DNA of 64,000 nt, taken from contig KV440964.1 in assembly GCA_001636495.1 (NCBI GenBank), positions 264,666-328,665 of the forward strand. Reading direction: 5' to 3'. Positions 36,042-45,270 of the stretch are shown here, one piece after another. The notes beneath the pieces are model-generated. The model was not told the origin of the DNA and made no database searches. It saw only the letters and a program-made list of their open reading frames with translations. Source of the DNA: Sutcliffiella horikoshii. Lineage in GTDB: Bacteria > Bacillota > Bacilli > Bacillales > Bacillaceae_I. A program made the position numbers and the translations under genes. The stretch's first letter is position 1, and every line of letters begins with the position of its first letter.

Positions 36042-37583
36042 ATGCACAATTCCACAAAATTATCATCTCATCCCGCTTCACTCTGGCAGCAGCAACAAAC
36101 ACCGGACACCTTTTCCTCCCTCAATGAAAACATCTCAGCGGATGTGACCATTATCGGTGCAGGAATTACAGGCATCACTGCCGCTTATCTTCTTGCAAAG
36201 GAAGGATTGAATGTCGTACTCCTTGATGCAGGGAAGGTCACCGGGGGGACTACCGGTTTTACCACCGCTAAAATTTCCTCCCAGCACGGATTAATCTATC
36301 AAGATTTAATCAAGCAACACGGACTAGAAAAAGCAAAGATTTACTATGAGGCAAATCAAGAGGGTTTATCTTTCATCCAGGAACGCATCCACGATTTGCA
36401 GATAGATTGCGACTTTGACACACTCCCATCATTCGTCTACTCCACGAGTAAGGAAATGGAGCAAAAGGTGGAGGAAGAGGCGAATGCCTATCTCAAGCTT
36501 GGTATAAATGGCGGCTTTGCTCACACAGAAGATCTGTCCCTCCCCTTTCCTATAAAAAATGGAGTGATGATGCGGGATCAGGCACAATTTCATCCTGTCA
36601 AATACCTTAACGGGCTGATACAAGCTTTTACAGAACTAGGAGGTAACGTGTATGAGCATACAAGAGCAACGGACATACAGAAGGATTCCTCTATCGTAAA
36701 AACGGATGACGGGTTTGAGGTAAAAAGCAAATATATCATTGTCAGCACCCATTACCCCTTCAACGATTGGAGCGGTCTTCTCTTTTCTAGATTGCATGTT
36801 GAACGTTCTTACGCACTTGCTGCCAAAATGGGACACGTTCAAATACCGGATGGCATGTACTTGAGTGCCGATAAACCGACCCGCTCTATCCGCTCTGCAA
36901 CTAGCCCTAACGGAGAGAAATTGTTACTTCTTGGAGGGGAGGGACATCCCACCGGTCAACATGATCGAGACACCCTCACCCATTATGAGAAGCTTGCCGA
37001 GTTTGGAGCCAGGTATTTTGATATAAATGATATCCCGTTTCATTGGTCCTCTCAGGATATTTTTTCGCTTGATCGCCTGCCATATATCGGTCCCATTCAG
37101 TCAGGGGCTGAACATGTGCTTGTAGCTACCGCCTATGCCAAGTGGGGCATGACAAACGGTACGGTTGCTGCTTGTATACTGAAAGATACTATCCTGAACC
37201 AGGTCAATCCTTATAAGGACCTTTTCCAACCTAGTAGGGGAGAAATGGAGTCCAGCAGCATCAAAAACTTTGCAAAGGAAAATGCAACAGTGGCCAAAGA
37301 GCTGATAAAAGGGAAATTAAAAAGAGCGTCTCGTAGTTTAGATGAGTTGAAGTGTGACGAGGGTGGCATTGTCCAATTGGACGGCAAAAAGGTAGGAGCC
37401 TACAAGGACAGCGAGGGCACATGCTACCTCCTTAAGCCTACTTGTACCCATATGGGGTGCGACGTGGTATGGAACGATGCCGAACGTTCATGGGATTGTC
37501 CATGCCATGCTTCACGATTCTCCTATAAAGGGGACGTATTGGAGGGGCCAGCAACGAAACCCTTAAAGGAGTATGAAAAATAA
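36042..37583 (+). CDS. yhfW: FAD-dependent oxidoreductase with C-terminal Rieske domain (YhfW-like)
   Basis: 513 residues. N-terminal FAD-binding Rossmann motif VTIIGAGITGITAAYLLA near residue 35 and GGTTGFTTAKISSQHG belong to the DAO family. A C-terminal Rieske [2Fe-2S] domain binds through Cys-x-His (PTCTHMGC) and Cys-x2-His (CPCHASRF). The arrangement equals B. subtilis YhfW. Substrate unknown. ATG 36042 has TTTTGGAGG upstream. Confidence 0.9.
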   Translation: MHNSTKLSSHPASLWQQQQTPDTFSSLNENISADVTIIGAGITGITAAYLLAKEGLNVVLLDAGKVTGGTTGFTTAKISSQHGLIYQDLIKQHGLEKAKIYYEANQEGLSFIQERIHDLQIDCDFDTLPSFVYSTSKEMEQKVEEEANAYLKLGINGGFAHTEDLSLPFPIKNGVMMRDQAQFHPVKYLNGLIQAFTELGGNVYEHTRATDIQKDSSIVKTDDGFEVKSKYIIVSTHYPFNDWSGLLFSRLHVERSYALAAKMGHVQIPDGMYLSADKPTRSIRSATSPNGEKLLLLGGEGHPTGQHDRDTLTHYEKLAEFGARYFDINDIPFHWSSQDIFSLDRLPYIGPIQSGAEHVLVATAYAKWGMTNGTVAACILKDTILNQVNPYKDLFQPSRGEMESSSIKNFAKENATVAKELIKGKLKRASRSLDELKCDEGGIVQLDGKKVGAYKDSEGTCYLLKPTCTHMGCDVVWNDAERSWDCPCHASRFSYKGDVLEGPATKPLKEYEK

Positions 37584-37602
37584 CGCTCTCCTTTTTCACC
37601 CA

Positions 37603-37646
37603 TAAAAAAGAGGAACGACTCCATTAAAGAAGTCGTTCCTCCCACT
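37603..37646. terminator. Terminator between convergent genes
   Basis: GAGGAACGACT / AGTCGTTCCTC, a perfect 11-bp stem. The minus strand has TTTTTTATGGG; the plus strand has a weaker CCCACTTTTC. Confidence 0.85.
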
Positions 37647-37648
37647 TT

Positions 37649-38071
37649 TCAATCTACCTGACTAACACCAGATGCATGCATTTCTTGCTGTCCTCGACCT
37701 TCCACGCAGGGTTCAACGATTCGCGCTTCCTGGCTCTTCCTTTCGTTCACAAGCACCAGGATCCTGCCGTTCTCCACATCTGTTGCATACATTGGTGCAT
37801 CACGGTCGGATAGGCCGAGTTCGAGCAGTTTGTTACCGACCCCTTGTGGTGCCTGTACCTCTTCTGGCAAAAGAATTTTATCGACCATAGAGTCTTCCTC
37901 TTCCGCTACAATCCTCTCGATGCGTGTTCCCATCGGATAATCGGAACCAAGGGAATCACCGATTGCCACGATGACAATCTCTTCTGCCTGATACCCTTGA
38001 ACAATCAAACCTTCTACCACATTTCTTGCTTTTTTCTCTGTATCATATACACCTAATATTGTTTTCTTCAT
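37649..38071 (-). CDS. General stress protein, YflT-domain family
   Basis: 140 residues. The N-terminal YflT-like domain (TILGVYDTEKKARNVVEGL, GYQAEEIVIVA) is followed by an acidic middle and the GRILVLVNER strand near residue 105, then a variable polar tail. Similar to heat/general stress protein 17M of B. subtilis. Function unknown. ATG 38071 has CTAGGAGGAAA upstream, and a sigma-B promoter lies at 38114-38138. Confidence 0.82.
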   Translation of the reverse strand: MKKTILGVYDTEKKARNVVEGLIVQGYQAEEIVIVAIGDSLGSDYPMGTRIERIVAEEEDSMVDKILLPEEVQAPQGVGNKLLELGLSDRDAPMYATDVENGRILVLVNERKSQEARIVEPCVEGRGQQEMHASGVSQVD

Positions 38072-38113
38072 TGTCGTTTCCTCCTAGGAAAATGATAGCT
38101 CTTTTCTCTATAC

Positions 38114-38138
38114 ATTCCCCCGTGGAGACAGTTGAAAC
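38114..38138 (-). promoter_or_regulatory. Sigma-B promoter of the YflT-like gene
   Basis: Minus strand GTTTCA (38138-38133), 13-nt spacer, GGGAAT (38119-38114), about 40 nt before the start codon. Confidence 0.7.
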
Positions 38139-38163
38139 ACCCTTACAGAAATTTCCTAGCTCT

Positions 38164-39882
38164 TTAACCAAATTGTGCATGGTGTAATCTGCTATAGATT
38201 CCCTCTGCCTCAATTAGTTCCTCATGTCGACCTTGTTCTGCGATGCCATCTTTTGTCACGACCATAATACGGTCCGCGTTTTTAATAGTGGCAAGGCGGT
38301 GAGCGATAACAAGTGTTGTCCGGTCTTTGGAAAGCTCTGTCAACGACTCCTGGATAGCGCGTTCTGTTTCGGTATCTAAAGCAGATGTCGCTTCATCTAG
38401 GATAAGGATAGGTGGGTTCTTCAAGAATATTCGCGAGATAGCAAGGCGTTGCTTCTGGCCACCTGAGAGTTTCACCCCGCGTTCCCCAATGACTGTATCA
38501 AGTCCTTGCGGCTGGGTGGAAATGAATTCATCCAGCTGGGAACGTCTTGCCGCCTCCATAATCTCTTCATCTGAGGCATCAAGTTTTCCGTATGCGATAT
38601 TCTCCCGGATGGTTCCGGAAAATAAAAACACGTCCTGCTGAACGATGCCAATTTGGCTTCGCAAAGATTCGAGCTTCAATTCGCGTGTATCATAGCCGTC
38701 AATGAGGATGCTGCCTTCTTCTAGTTCATAAAACCTTGGCAAAAGACTGCATAGCGTTGTCTTTCCGGCCCCTGAAGGACCAACAATCGCAACCGTTTCA
38801 CCCGCTCTGACGGTGAGGTTGATGTTTTTCAATACTCTCTCGTTGCCTTCATAGCCGAACGAAACATTACGATAATGAATCTCTCCCTCTAGATCAGCAT
38901 GTACCGCACCTGGTGCATCTGCAATATCAGGTTCCGTATCCATAATCTCCGTGTAGCGTTTAAACCCGGCAATCCCTTTTGGATAACTCTCAATCACGGC
39001 ATTTATTTTTTGAATAGGCCCTAGTAAGATATTGGATAGCAGAATGAATGCGACAAACTCCCCGTAGCTAAGCTCTCCGCGAATAACGAAGAAAGTCCCA
39101 AATAACAGGGTAAATAGCGTCACAAGTCGCATCAGCATATAGTTTGCCGTGACATTCTGGGCCATGATTTTATAAGAAGCAAGCTTCGTAGAACGGTAGC
39201 TATCATTGTTCACTGCAAATTGCTTCTGTTCGTGCTTTTCGTTTGCAAAAGCCTGCACAACGCGGATTCCACCGATGCTGTCCTCTACTCTCGCATTTAT
39301 TTCTGCGACGTCGCTGAACATTCTGCGGAATGTGCGCGTCATTTTTTTATTAAAATGAATGGCAAGGATCATCAGAAGCGGAATGACCAAAAATGATAGA
39401 ATGGCAAGCTTCCAGTTGATGGAGAGCATGATGATGAACGCTCCTGCGAGAGTCATCAGTGCGACGAAAACATCCTCTGGTCCATGGTGGGCCACTTCCC
39501 CTATTTCTTCCAGGTCCTTGGTCAGCCTAGAAATGGAATGACCTGTTTTGTTGTTGTCATAATAGCCGAATGACAGCTTCTGCATGTGCTGGAACAGCTT
39601 CCTGCGCATGTCGGTCTCAATATTGATTCCAAGCATATGCCCCCAATAGGTAACAATGTAATGAAGCCCTGTGTTGATGACATAAATGGCAAGCAGCCCG
39701 ATGCATGCCCAAACGATGAGAGTCCAGTTTTCTTGCGGCAACAGGCGGTCGATCACCTGGTTGACTGCAAGAGGAAACGCAAGCTCTAGCAGCCCCACTA
39801 ATACTGCGCACGAAAAATCCAAAATGAACAGCCACTTATATGGCTTATAATAGGAGAAAAACCTTCGTACCAATCCTTCCAC
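38164..39882 (-). CDS. ywjA: ABC exporter, fused permease and ATPase (YwjA-like), Fur-controlled
   Basis: 572 residues. Six membrane helices (residues about 15-310) followed by an ATPase: Walker A IVGPSGAGKTTLCSL, signature KLSGGQKQRLAISRIF, Walker B PILILDEATSALD, H-loop IAHRLATI. A type IV half-transporter that would dimerise. GTG 39882 is very close to AAAAGG; TTG 39873 (MVRRFFSYY) is better spaced. A Fur box overlaps its transcription start, as reported for B. subtilis ywjA. Likely exports something in iron limitation; substrate unknown. Confidence 0.85.
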   Translation of the reverse strand: MEGLVRRFFSYYKPYKWLFILDFSCAVLVGLLELAFPLAVNQVIDRLLPQENWTLIVWACIGLLAIYVINTGLHYIVTYWGHMLGINIETDMRRKLFQHMQKLSFGYYDNNKTGHSISRLTKDLEEIGEVAHHGPEDVFVALMTLAGAFIIMLSINWKLAILSFLVIPLLMILAIHFNKKMTRTFRRMFSDVAEINARVEDSIGGIRVVQAFANEKHEQKQFAVNNDSYRSTKLASYKIMAQNVTANYMLMRLVTLFTLLFGTFFVIRGELSYGEFVAFILLSNILLGPIQKINAVIESYPKGIAGFKRYTEIMDTEPDIADAPGAVHADLEGEIHYRNVSFGYEGNERVLKNINLTVRAGETVAIVGPSGAGKTTLCSLLPRFYELEEGSILIDGYDTRELKLESLRSQIGIVQQDVFLFSGTIRENIAYGKLDASDEEIMEAARRSQLDEFISTQPQGLDTVIGERGVKLSGGQKQRLAISRIFLKNPPILILDEATSALDTETERAIQESLTELSKDRTTLVIAHRLATIKNADRIMVVTKDGIAEQGRHEELIEAEGIYSRLHHAQFG

Positions 39883-39931
39883 ATCCTTTTCAACTAATTA
39901 TGTATATAGCCTTTTTCCTTCGAGTCCCTAA

Positions 39932-39946
39932 TGATAATCGTTATCA
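39932..39946 (-). promoter_or_regulatory. Fur box
   Basis: TGATAATCGTTATCA, a 7-1-7 Fur site with one mismatch. It sits just downstream of the -10 at 39957-39962, about 50 nt before the exporter gene. Confidence 0.8.
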
Positions 39947-39956
39947 TTTACATTCT

Positions 39957-39986
39957 ACTATACTACCCTTTCCCAATACACGTCAA
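39957..39986 (-). promoter_or_regulatory. Sigma-A promoter of the YwjA-like gene
   Basis: Minus strand TTGACG (39986-39981), 18 nt, TATAGT (39962-39957). The Fur box covers the expected start point. Confidence 0.7.
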
Positions 39987-40068
39987 TGTAATTATATTAG
40001 GAAACAAGCGACTACCTGTGTTATAAAGAAATCAAAAGGATCTTATGTAGAGAGTGGGAGAATATGCG

Positions 40069-40737
40069 ATGGCTAACATACTGATCATTGAAGACGAAAA
40101 AAAGATTGCCCGTGTCCTTCAACTAGAACTCGAGCATGAGGGCTATGAGACGGATGCCGCATTCACTGGCACCAGCGGCTTGGAGAAATTCAAAGAACAA
40201 AACTGGGACTTGGTGCTGCTTGATGTGATGCTACCCGAATTGAGCGGTTTAGAAGTGTTGAGGAGAATCCGTTCCACAGATACGAGCACTCCAGTCATCC
40301 TTCTCACCGCCCGCAACTCTATCCCAGACAAAGTAAGCGGTCTGGATCTTGGAGCAAACGATTATGTGACAAAACCTTTTGAAATAGAGGAACTTTTGGC
40401 AAGAGTAAGATCCTCCCTGCGGACGGTACAGGTAAAGTCTGAGCATTCGAGTGTCCTTACTGTCAAGGACTGGACCGTTAATGAAAAAACACGCGAGGTC
40501 CTCCGGGGCGAAGAACAAGTGGACCTGACCCCAAAAGAGTTCGATCTTCTTGTCTACTTTATCGAAAACAAAGGACAGGCACTGAATCGCGAACAGATCC
40601 TCAACCGGGTATGGGGCTTTGATTATTACGGGGACACCAATATCGTCGACGTATACGTCAGGCACCTACGGAAAAAGCTAGAACTCTCAGATGTGTTGCT
40701 GACTGTCCGAGGTGTCGGATACCGATTAAAGGAGTAG
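40069..40737 (+). CDS. ykoG: OmpR-family response regulator (YkoG-like)
   Basis: 222 residues from ATG 40069 (GAGTGGGAG at 8 nt; GTG 40054 overlaps it). Receiver domain: acidic pair in IIEDEKK, phospho-Asp in LVLLDVMLPELSG (about residue 52), Lys in YVTKPFEIEELL. C-terminal winged helix: LTPKEFDLLVYFIEN, VDVYVRHLRKKLE, TVRGVGYRL. Pairs with the next kinase; likely controls the PepSY genes (inference). Confidence 0.92.
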   Translation: MANILIIEDEKKIARVLQLELEHEGYETDAAFTGTSGLEKFKEQNWDLVLLDVMLPELSGLEVLRRIRSTDTSTPVILLTARNSIPDKVSGLDLGANDYVTKPFEIEELLARVRSSLRTVQVKSEHSSVLTVKDWTVNEKTREVLRGEEQVDLTPKEFDLLVYFIENKGQALNREQILNRVWGFDYYGDTNIVDVYVRHLRKKLELSDVLLTVRGVGYRLKE

Positions 40738-40744
40738 CAGGCAG

Positions 40745-42115
40745 ATGAAAATAAAAAGCAAAATTCTCTTGTTTAGCACCGTATGGCTCGTCATCATGCT
40801 GCTGCTTGTTAACGGGGCCATCTATTTTCTTTTTCAAAAAAACATTCTGGACAATGACCTGAACCGGGTCAGAGATCATGCCGAGTCGGTGACAGAAGCC
40901 GTGAACAGGGCCATCAGCGAGAACGAAACGGATTTCAGCTCCCTGCTCAATGCCTATCTCCCTCCTAACGGAATGATCCGCATCGTGACTGAAGAAAACA
41001 CTTCAGTGGCCAACAGTGCTAAGGAGTACGACATGAGGTTGGTTCCCACTAAGTTTCAGAATCAGCAGTTTTCCACCGTTCGAACGTTGGAAGGCACTCC
41101 ATATGCGGTGGTTTCCTATCCGTTGATTTGGACGGATGGAAATATCGTGATGCTAGAGGTCACAGAAAAGCTGGAGGATTCCAAACGGACAATTAACACC
41201 CTGCTTATCGTGCTACTACTCGCTTCGGTTTTCATCCTGATTCCTGCCTTATTTTTCGGAAACGTATTGAGTCGGATTATTTTAACGCCGATTCATGCTA
41301 TGACGAAAACGATGAAGCAGATCCAGCAGACTGGGGATTATCAGAAGCTGCGACTTGAGGGCACTTCCAAGGATGAGCTTTACACAATGGGAAACACATT
41401 CAACCAGATGATAGATATCCTCGAGAAAAACTATCAAAAACAACAGCAGTTCGTGTCCGATGCCTCCCATGAATTGAAGACGCCGCTTACGGTCATCGAG
41501 AGCTATGCAAGCATGCTTAAACGCTGGGGCATGAAGAAGCCCGAGTTATTGGAGGAATCGGTGGATGCCATCTACTCCGAGTCGATCCGTATGAAGGAAA
41601 TGACCGAGCAGATGCTGCAGCTGGCCAATGCGGATAATGATATGGTGCTAAAAAAAGAATCGGTGGATCTGCATGATCTTTGCAGGCAGGCGGCACACAA
41701 TATGGAGGTTTCTTTTAATAGGGAAATCCTGCTTGTTAATCAGGGTCTAGCATCTCCTATTTTTGCAGATACCAATAAAATAAAGCAGTTACTCTATATT
41801 CTTTTGGATAACGCGCGGAAATATAGTGAAGCAGAAATAGAGTTGGAGCTTGGCGAGACGGCTAGCAACTGCTATTTTTCCGTCCGTGATAAAGGGATGG
41901 GGATCCCGAAAGAGGACCTAGATAAAGTCTTTGACCGCTTTTATCGGGTCGATAAAGCCAGAAACCGCGAGTCAGGTGGTGCAGGCCTTGGTCTTTCCAT
42001 TGCCAAGCAGATCGTGGAAGCACATCAAGGAACGATCGACTTTATAAGTTCGGAAGGAAAAGGCACGACCGTGAAAGTGACATTGCCAAAGGGAAAGGAC
42101 AGTGAACGCGAATGA
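40745..42115 (+). CDS. ykoH: Sensor histidine kinase (YkoH-like)
   Basis: 456 residues. Membrane helices at about 8-30 and 152-175 flank an extracytoplasmic sensor; a HAMP domain (PIHAMTKTMKQIQ) follows. Phospho-His in FVSDASHELKTPLTVIES (about residue 240). ATPase boxes: NARKYS, VRDKGMGIPKEDL, GGAGLGLSIAK. It starts 7 nt after the regulator stop and overlaps the PepSY gene by 4 nt. Signal unknown; homologues are paired with PepSY proteins. Confidence 0.93.
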   Translation: MKIKSKILLFSTVWLVIMLLLVNGAIYFLFQKNILDNDLNRVRDHAESVTEAVNRAISENETDFSSLLNAYLPPNGMIRIVTEENTSVANSAKEYDMRLVPTKFQNQQFSTVRTLEGTPYAVVSYPLIWTDGNIVMLEVTEKLEDSKRTINTLLIVLLLASVFILIPALFFGNVLSRIILTPIHAMTKTMKQIQQTGDYQKLRLEGTSKDELYTMGNTFNQMIDILEKNYQKQQQFVSDASHELKTPLTVIESYASMLKRWGMKKPELLEESVDAIYSESIRMKEMTEQMLQLANADNDMVLKKESVDLHDLCRQAAHNMEVSFNREILLVNQGLASPIFADTNKIKQLLYILLDNARKYSEAEIELELGETASNCYFSVRDKGMGIPKEDLDKVFDRFYRVDKARNRESGGAGLGLSIAKQIVEAHQGTIDFISSEGKGTTVKVTLPKGKDSERE

Positions 42116-42669
42116 AAAATAAGAAACGGATTCGGATTTTGATCACTGGAGCTTTTGTGGTACTTTCAGGGGCTGCGCTCTTTTATCTTTTTTTTAACAA
42201 GACAGAGGCCTTGGCTTCAGAAACAGAAGTACGGGAGCTCGTGGAGACCCAATACAGCGGAAGCACGATTACCTCCCTGGAGCAAAAAGGGGAAATCTAT
42301 GAGGTATTTATGGAGAATGATATGGGTGAATATCAGGTGATGGTGGACGGCCGCACTCGAGAGATCACCTCTTTGAAGCTAGTGAACCGAAAAGGGGATG
42401 CCGGCGGAGGAGAACCTGGATCAGAGGAGTCGGGTGGCGAAGAGTCTCAAGATCCCGCAGAGGAGAAGCCCGCTCCAAGCATGCTTACCAGGGATGAGGC
42501 CATTGAAATTGCCTTAAAGGAAGTTCCAGGTAAAGTGGACGATGTGGAGCTTGATGAAGACAATGGTGTAAAGGTATATGAAGTCGAAATCGAAGTGGAT
42601 GAGGATTCGGAAGCGACCATCATCATCAATGCCTATACAGGGGAGATTCTGTCTTTGACTTGGGATTGA
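42112..42669 (+). CDS. Membrane-anchored PepSY-domain protein (1)
   Basis: 185 residues. N-terminal membrane helix (about 8-27), two PepSY-like modules (about 38-92 and 125-185) joined by a Gly/Glu/Pro linker. The second ends AIEIALKEVPGKVDDVELDE and INAYTGEILSLTWD. The ATG overlaps the kinase stop (ATGA), so it is co-translated. PepSY domains are proposed to inhibit peptidases or modulate sensors; a link to the YkoH-like kinase is inference. Confidence 0.85.
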   Translation: MKNKKRIRILITGAFVVLSGAALFYLFFNKTEALASETEVRELVETQYSGSTITSLEQKGEIYEVFMENDMGEYQVMVDGRTREITSLKLVNRKGDAGGGEPGSEESGGEESQDPAEEKPAPSMLTRDEAIEIALKEVPGKVDDVELDEDNGVKVYEVEIEVDEDSEATIIINAYTGEILSLTWD

Positions 42670-42693
42670 CATAAACTTCTGCTACATTAAGAT
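42666..42693 (+). promoter_or_regulatory. Promoter for the second PepSY gene
   Basis: TTGACA (42666-42671) includes the stop codon of the first PepSY gene. With 16 nt spacing, TAAGAT (42688-42693) is a fair -10. Confidence 0.5.
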
Positions 42694-42786
42694 TTTTTAA
42701 TGTTTTCCTCCTTTTCTATTAATGTTGGCTGGCTATTATGTAAGTGTAGCAAGCAAAACAAACAATATTTCAAGGAGGAATTTACA

Positions 42787-43383
42787 ATGAAAATTTTCAC
42801 AGCAGTCATGGCAGGAGCCGTACTTATCGGAGGAATCAGTGTTGGAGCGGAAGCGTTAAAGAACGAGGATACGAAGGAGAACTTGAAGCAAGTCCAGGTT
42901 GCCACTCCGTCTGACGAAAAGACTGGCATCACATTAGCCGAAGCATCTGATATCGTATTGGCAAAAGTGGAAAATGGCGTTATTAAAGAAGCGGAGAAAG
43001 ACCGCGAAAATGGACGTCTTGTTTATGAAATCGACGTGAAAAATGACGAGTACGAGTTTGAATTTAAGGTAGATGCCACGAATGGGGAAATCATCAAGGA
43101 AGAACGAGAAGAGCGTAGCCGTAATAAAGCAGCTACTACTGGTGGAAAAAAGAATAATGGGAATACGGATACGGATGAAGCCGTGATTTCCATCGGAGAG
43201 GCCATAGGAATTGCGAAAAAGGAAGTACCGGGCAAACTCGAAGACATTGAACTAGAACGAGAAAACGGAAAGCTTGTGTATGAAGTGGAAATTGAAAACT
43301 TCCAAAATGGTGATGATGAAGATGTAACGGTCTATATTGATGCCATTACCGGGAAAGTATTGTATGTAGAGTGGGATGATTAA
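42787..43383 (+). CDS. Secreted PepSY-domain protein (2)
   Basis: 198 residues from ATG 42787 (CAAGGAGGAA). A signal peptide (KIFTAVMAGAVLIGGISVGAEA) is followed by two PepSY modules (about 45-115 and 135-198): ENGRLVYEIDVKNDEYEFEF and IAKKEVPGKLEDIELERENG. The second module resembles that of the first PepSY protein (shared KEVPGK-x-x-D-x-EL), so the two genes are paralogous. A 117-nt gap with a possible promoter separates them. Confidence 0.87.
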   Translation: MKIFTAVMAGAVLIGGISVGAEALKNEDTKENLKQVQVATPSDEKTGITLAEASDIVLAKVENGVIKEAEKDRENGRLVYEIDVKNDEYEFEFKVDATNGEIIKEEREERSRNKAATTGGKKNNGNTDTDEAVISIGEAIGIAKKEVPGKLEDIELERENGKLVYEVEIENFQNGDDEDVTVYIDAITGKVLYVEWDD

Positions 43384-43400
43384 TCGTGGTTTAGTGGAGG

Positions 43401-43428
43401 AGCGGCTCTTTTAGGGGCTGCTTTTTTG
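43401..43428 (+). terminator. Terminator after the PepSY genes
   Basis: AGCGGCTC pairs with GGGGCTGCT (two wobble pairs) and is followed by TTTTTT. Confidence 0.75.
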
Positions 43429-43491
43429 GTTGGGTTTTTGAAAGGGTTTTAGCTAATCAGTCTTTTGACCTTTTGCTTTTTGATGATTTTA

Positions 43492-43533
43492 TAAAAAAAG
43501 CCGCCCAGGTCCACAAACTCTCCCCAGACGGCC
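43492..43533 (-). terminator. Terminator after cydC
   Basis: Minus-strand GCCGTC...GGGCGGC imperfect stem followed by TTTTTTTAT. Confidence 0.65.
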
Positions 43534-43545
43534 AGTACCTCCAAC

Positions 43546-45270
43546 CTACAGAAACACACTCTTCTCAATCTCTTTCATTTCATAAAAATACCCTTGCTTG
43601 CTCATCAGCTCATCAAACGTTCCCGCTTCCACGACACGCCCATTCTCCATGACAATGATCTGATCCATTTTCTCCAGTCCAGTCAAGCGGTGACTAATTA
43701 AAACCAATGTATCCTCTGCCGCCACCTCAAAAAGCTTTTCAAAAATCGCCGCTTCTGTTACAGCATCGACAGAAGAAGTCGGTTCATCCAAGAGCCACAA
43801 ACGTTCGGCCTTCAACAACGCACGGGCAATGGCAAGGCGCTGTTTCTCCCCACCGGAAAGGTTCTCCCCTTTTTCCAGTACCTCAGCATCCAAGGAAAAC
43901 CCGTCGAGCTTCACTGCGCCCAATGCACCCAGCATCTCCTCATCACTCAATCCATCTTTGGCAAGAGCAAGATTTTCCCGGATCGTGCCGTAGAAAAAGT
44001 GATTTTCCTGAAGGACTACGTTCGCCTTGCTCCACAAGTCTACTTGCTCCACTGCAGAATAGTTCCATTCATCCAACGAGACCATTCCCTCGTCTGCCTC
44101 ATAAATTTTTAACAGCAACTGTAATAACGTCGATTTACCGGAACCGCTTGGACCCACGATTGCCGTTTTGGATCCTGCAGCTAAACGGATATTCACCCCG
44201 TCCAATGTCCGGCGGGATTCTCCCGGATAGCGGAAGCTGACATCCTTCATATCAAAAGAGAATGCCTTTCGCACAGGTAGTTCCACCGTTTTCTCAGCAG
44301 AAGTCCCACCTACAAACGGCTCTCCGTCCACAACGTCATCCAGTCTTGCTGCCGCCCTCCTGCTGTCCTCATAGTGATTCGGAAAAACAGCCATCGGCGC
44401 TGCATTTTCAAATACAGTAAGAGAAATCATGACAAGCATCGCGAGGAACAGCCCTTCAAACTGTCCTTCCACAGTCAAATATGCACCGAGCGCCAGGAGC
44501 GTCCAGGACACCAGCAAGGTGACAAACGTGTTCACCGATTGATTGAACATCGCCTGCTTCCCTTCTCGTTCCTGTTCCTCCACATACGAACCGGCAGCAT
44601 CAGCCAGCAATTTCTCCTTATGATTCAGCTGCTGATAAATTTTCAAATCGCGGAATCCGTAAAACAGTTCCGTCACCTCTGTAGAAAGCGCCCCCCGCTC
44701 TTCTCTGACACGATTTTGCAAACGGCGCTGTCCTACCGCAAAAATGGCCGGTACCACAAACCCTGTCAAAATCAGTCCGACGAACATTACTAATGCTAAA
44801 TAGACAGAGAAAAAGGAAATGAAAAATATCGTACTTAAAAAGACAAGAACCAGCACAATCGGCGGGTAGAATACGCGAAGAAAGAAATTCTGTAAGCTTT
44901 CCACGTCCCCCACAATTCGTGCAAGCAAATCGCCGCTGCGGTATTTTTGAAATATTTGTGGCGCAAGCGGTTCTATTTTTTTATAAAAAGAAACACGGAG
45001 ATTACTTAAAATCGTAAAGGTCGCCCTGTGCGAGTACAGCCGCTCACCATATCGGCTGAATGCCCTCGCAAAACCGAAAAGCTTCAGGACTGCAATCATG
45101 ACAGTCAAGGTATAAATTGGCGGAGCAAGAGCCGCTTTGGAAATAAGGAATCCGCTGGAGGCGAAAAGCCCAACAGCCGTAATTCCTGCTGCGAATCCTA
45201 GTAAAATGGACAGTAGAATGTCTTTCTTCTCCAGCATGACAAGCTTCACTACATGTGCTAATTCTCTCAT
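43546..45270 (-). CDS. cydC: Thiol reductant ABC exporter subunit CydC
   Basis: 574 residues. Six-helix membrane domain with VGLFASSGFLISKAALAPP near residue 32 and RYGERLYSHRATF near 75 (CydC features), then an ATPase: Walker A GPSGSGKSTLLQLL, signature NLSGGEKQRLAIARALL, Walker B LWLLDEPTSSVD. With CydD it exports cysteine/glutathione (E. coli) and is needed for cytochrome bd assembly. Overlaps cydD by 4 nt. This equals B. subtilis CydD by naming. Confidence 0.9.
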   Translation of the reverse strand: MRELAHVVKLVMLEKKDILLSILLGFAAGITAVGLFASSGFLISKAALAPPIYTLTVMIAVLKLFGFARAFSRYGERLYSHRATFTILSNLRVSFYKKIEPLAPQIFQKYRSGDLLARIVGDVESLQNFFLRVFYPPIVLVLVFLSTIFFISFFSVYLALVMFVGLILTGFVVPAIFAVGQRRLQNRVREERGALSTEVTELFYGFRDLKIYQQLNHKEKLLADAAGSYVEEQEREGKQAMFNQSVNTFVTLLVSWTLLALGAYLTVEGQFEGLFLAMLVMISLTVFENAAPMAVFPNHYEDSRRAAARLDDVVDGEPFVGGTSAEKTVELPVRKAFSFDMKDVSFRYPGESRRTLDGVNIRLAAGSKTAIVGPSGSGKSTLLQLLLKIYEADEGMVSLDEWNYSAVEQVDLWSKANVVLQENHFFYGTIRENLALAKDGLSDEEMLGALGAVKLDGFSLDAEVLEKGENLSGGEKQRLAIARALLKAERLWLLDEPTSSVDAVTEAAIFEKLFEVAAEDTLVLISHRLTGLEKMDQIIVMENGRVVEAGTFDELMSKQGYFYEMKEIEKSVFL

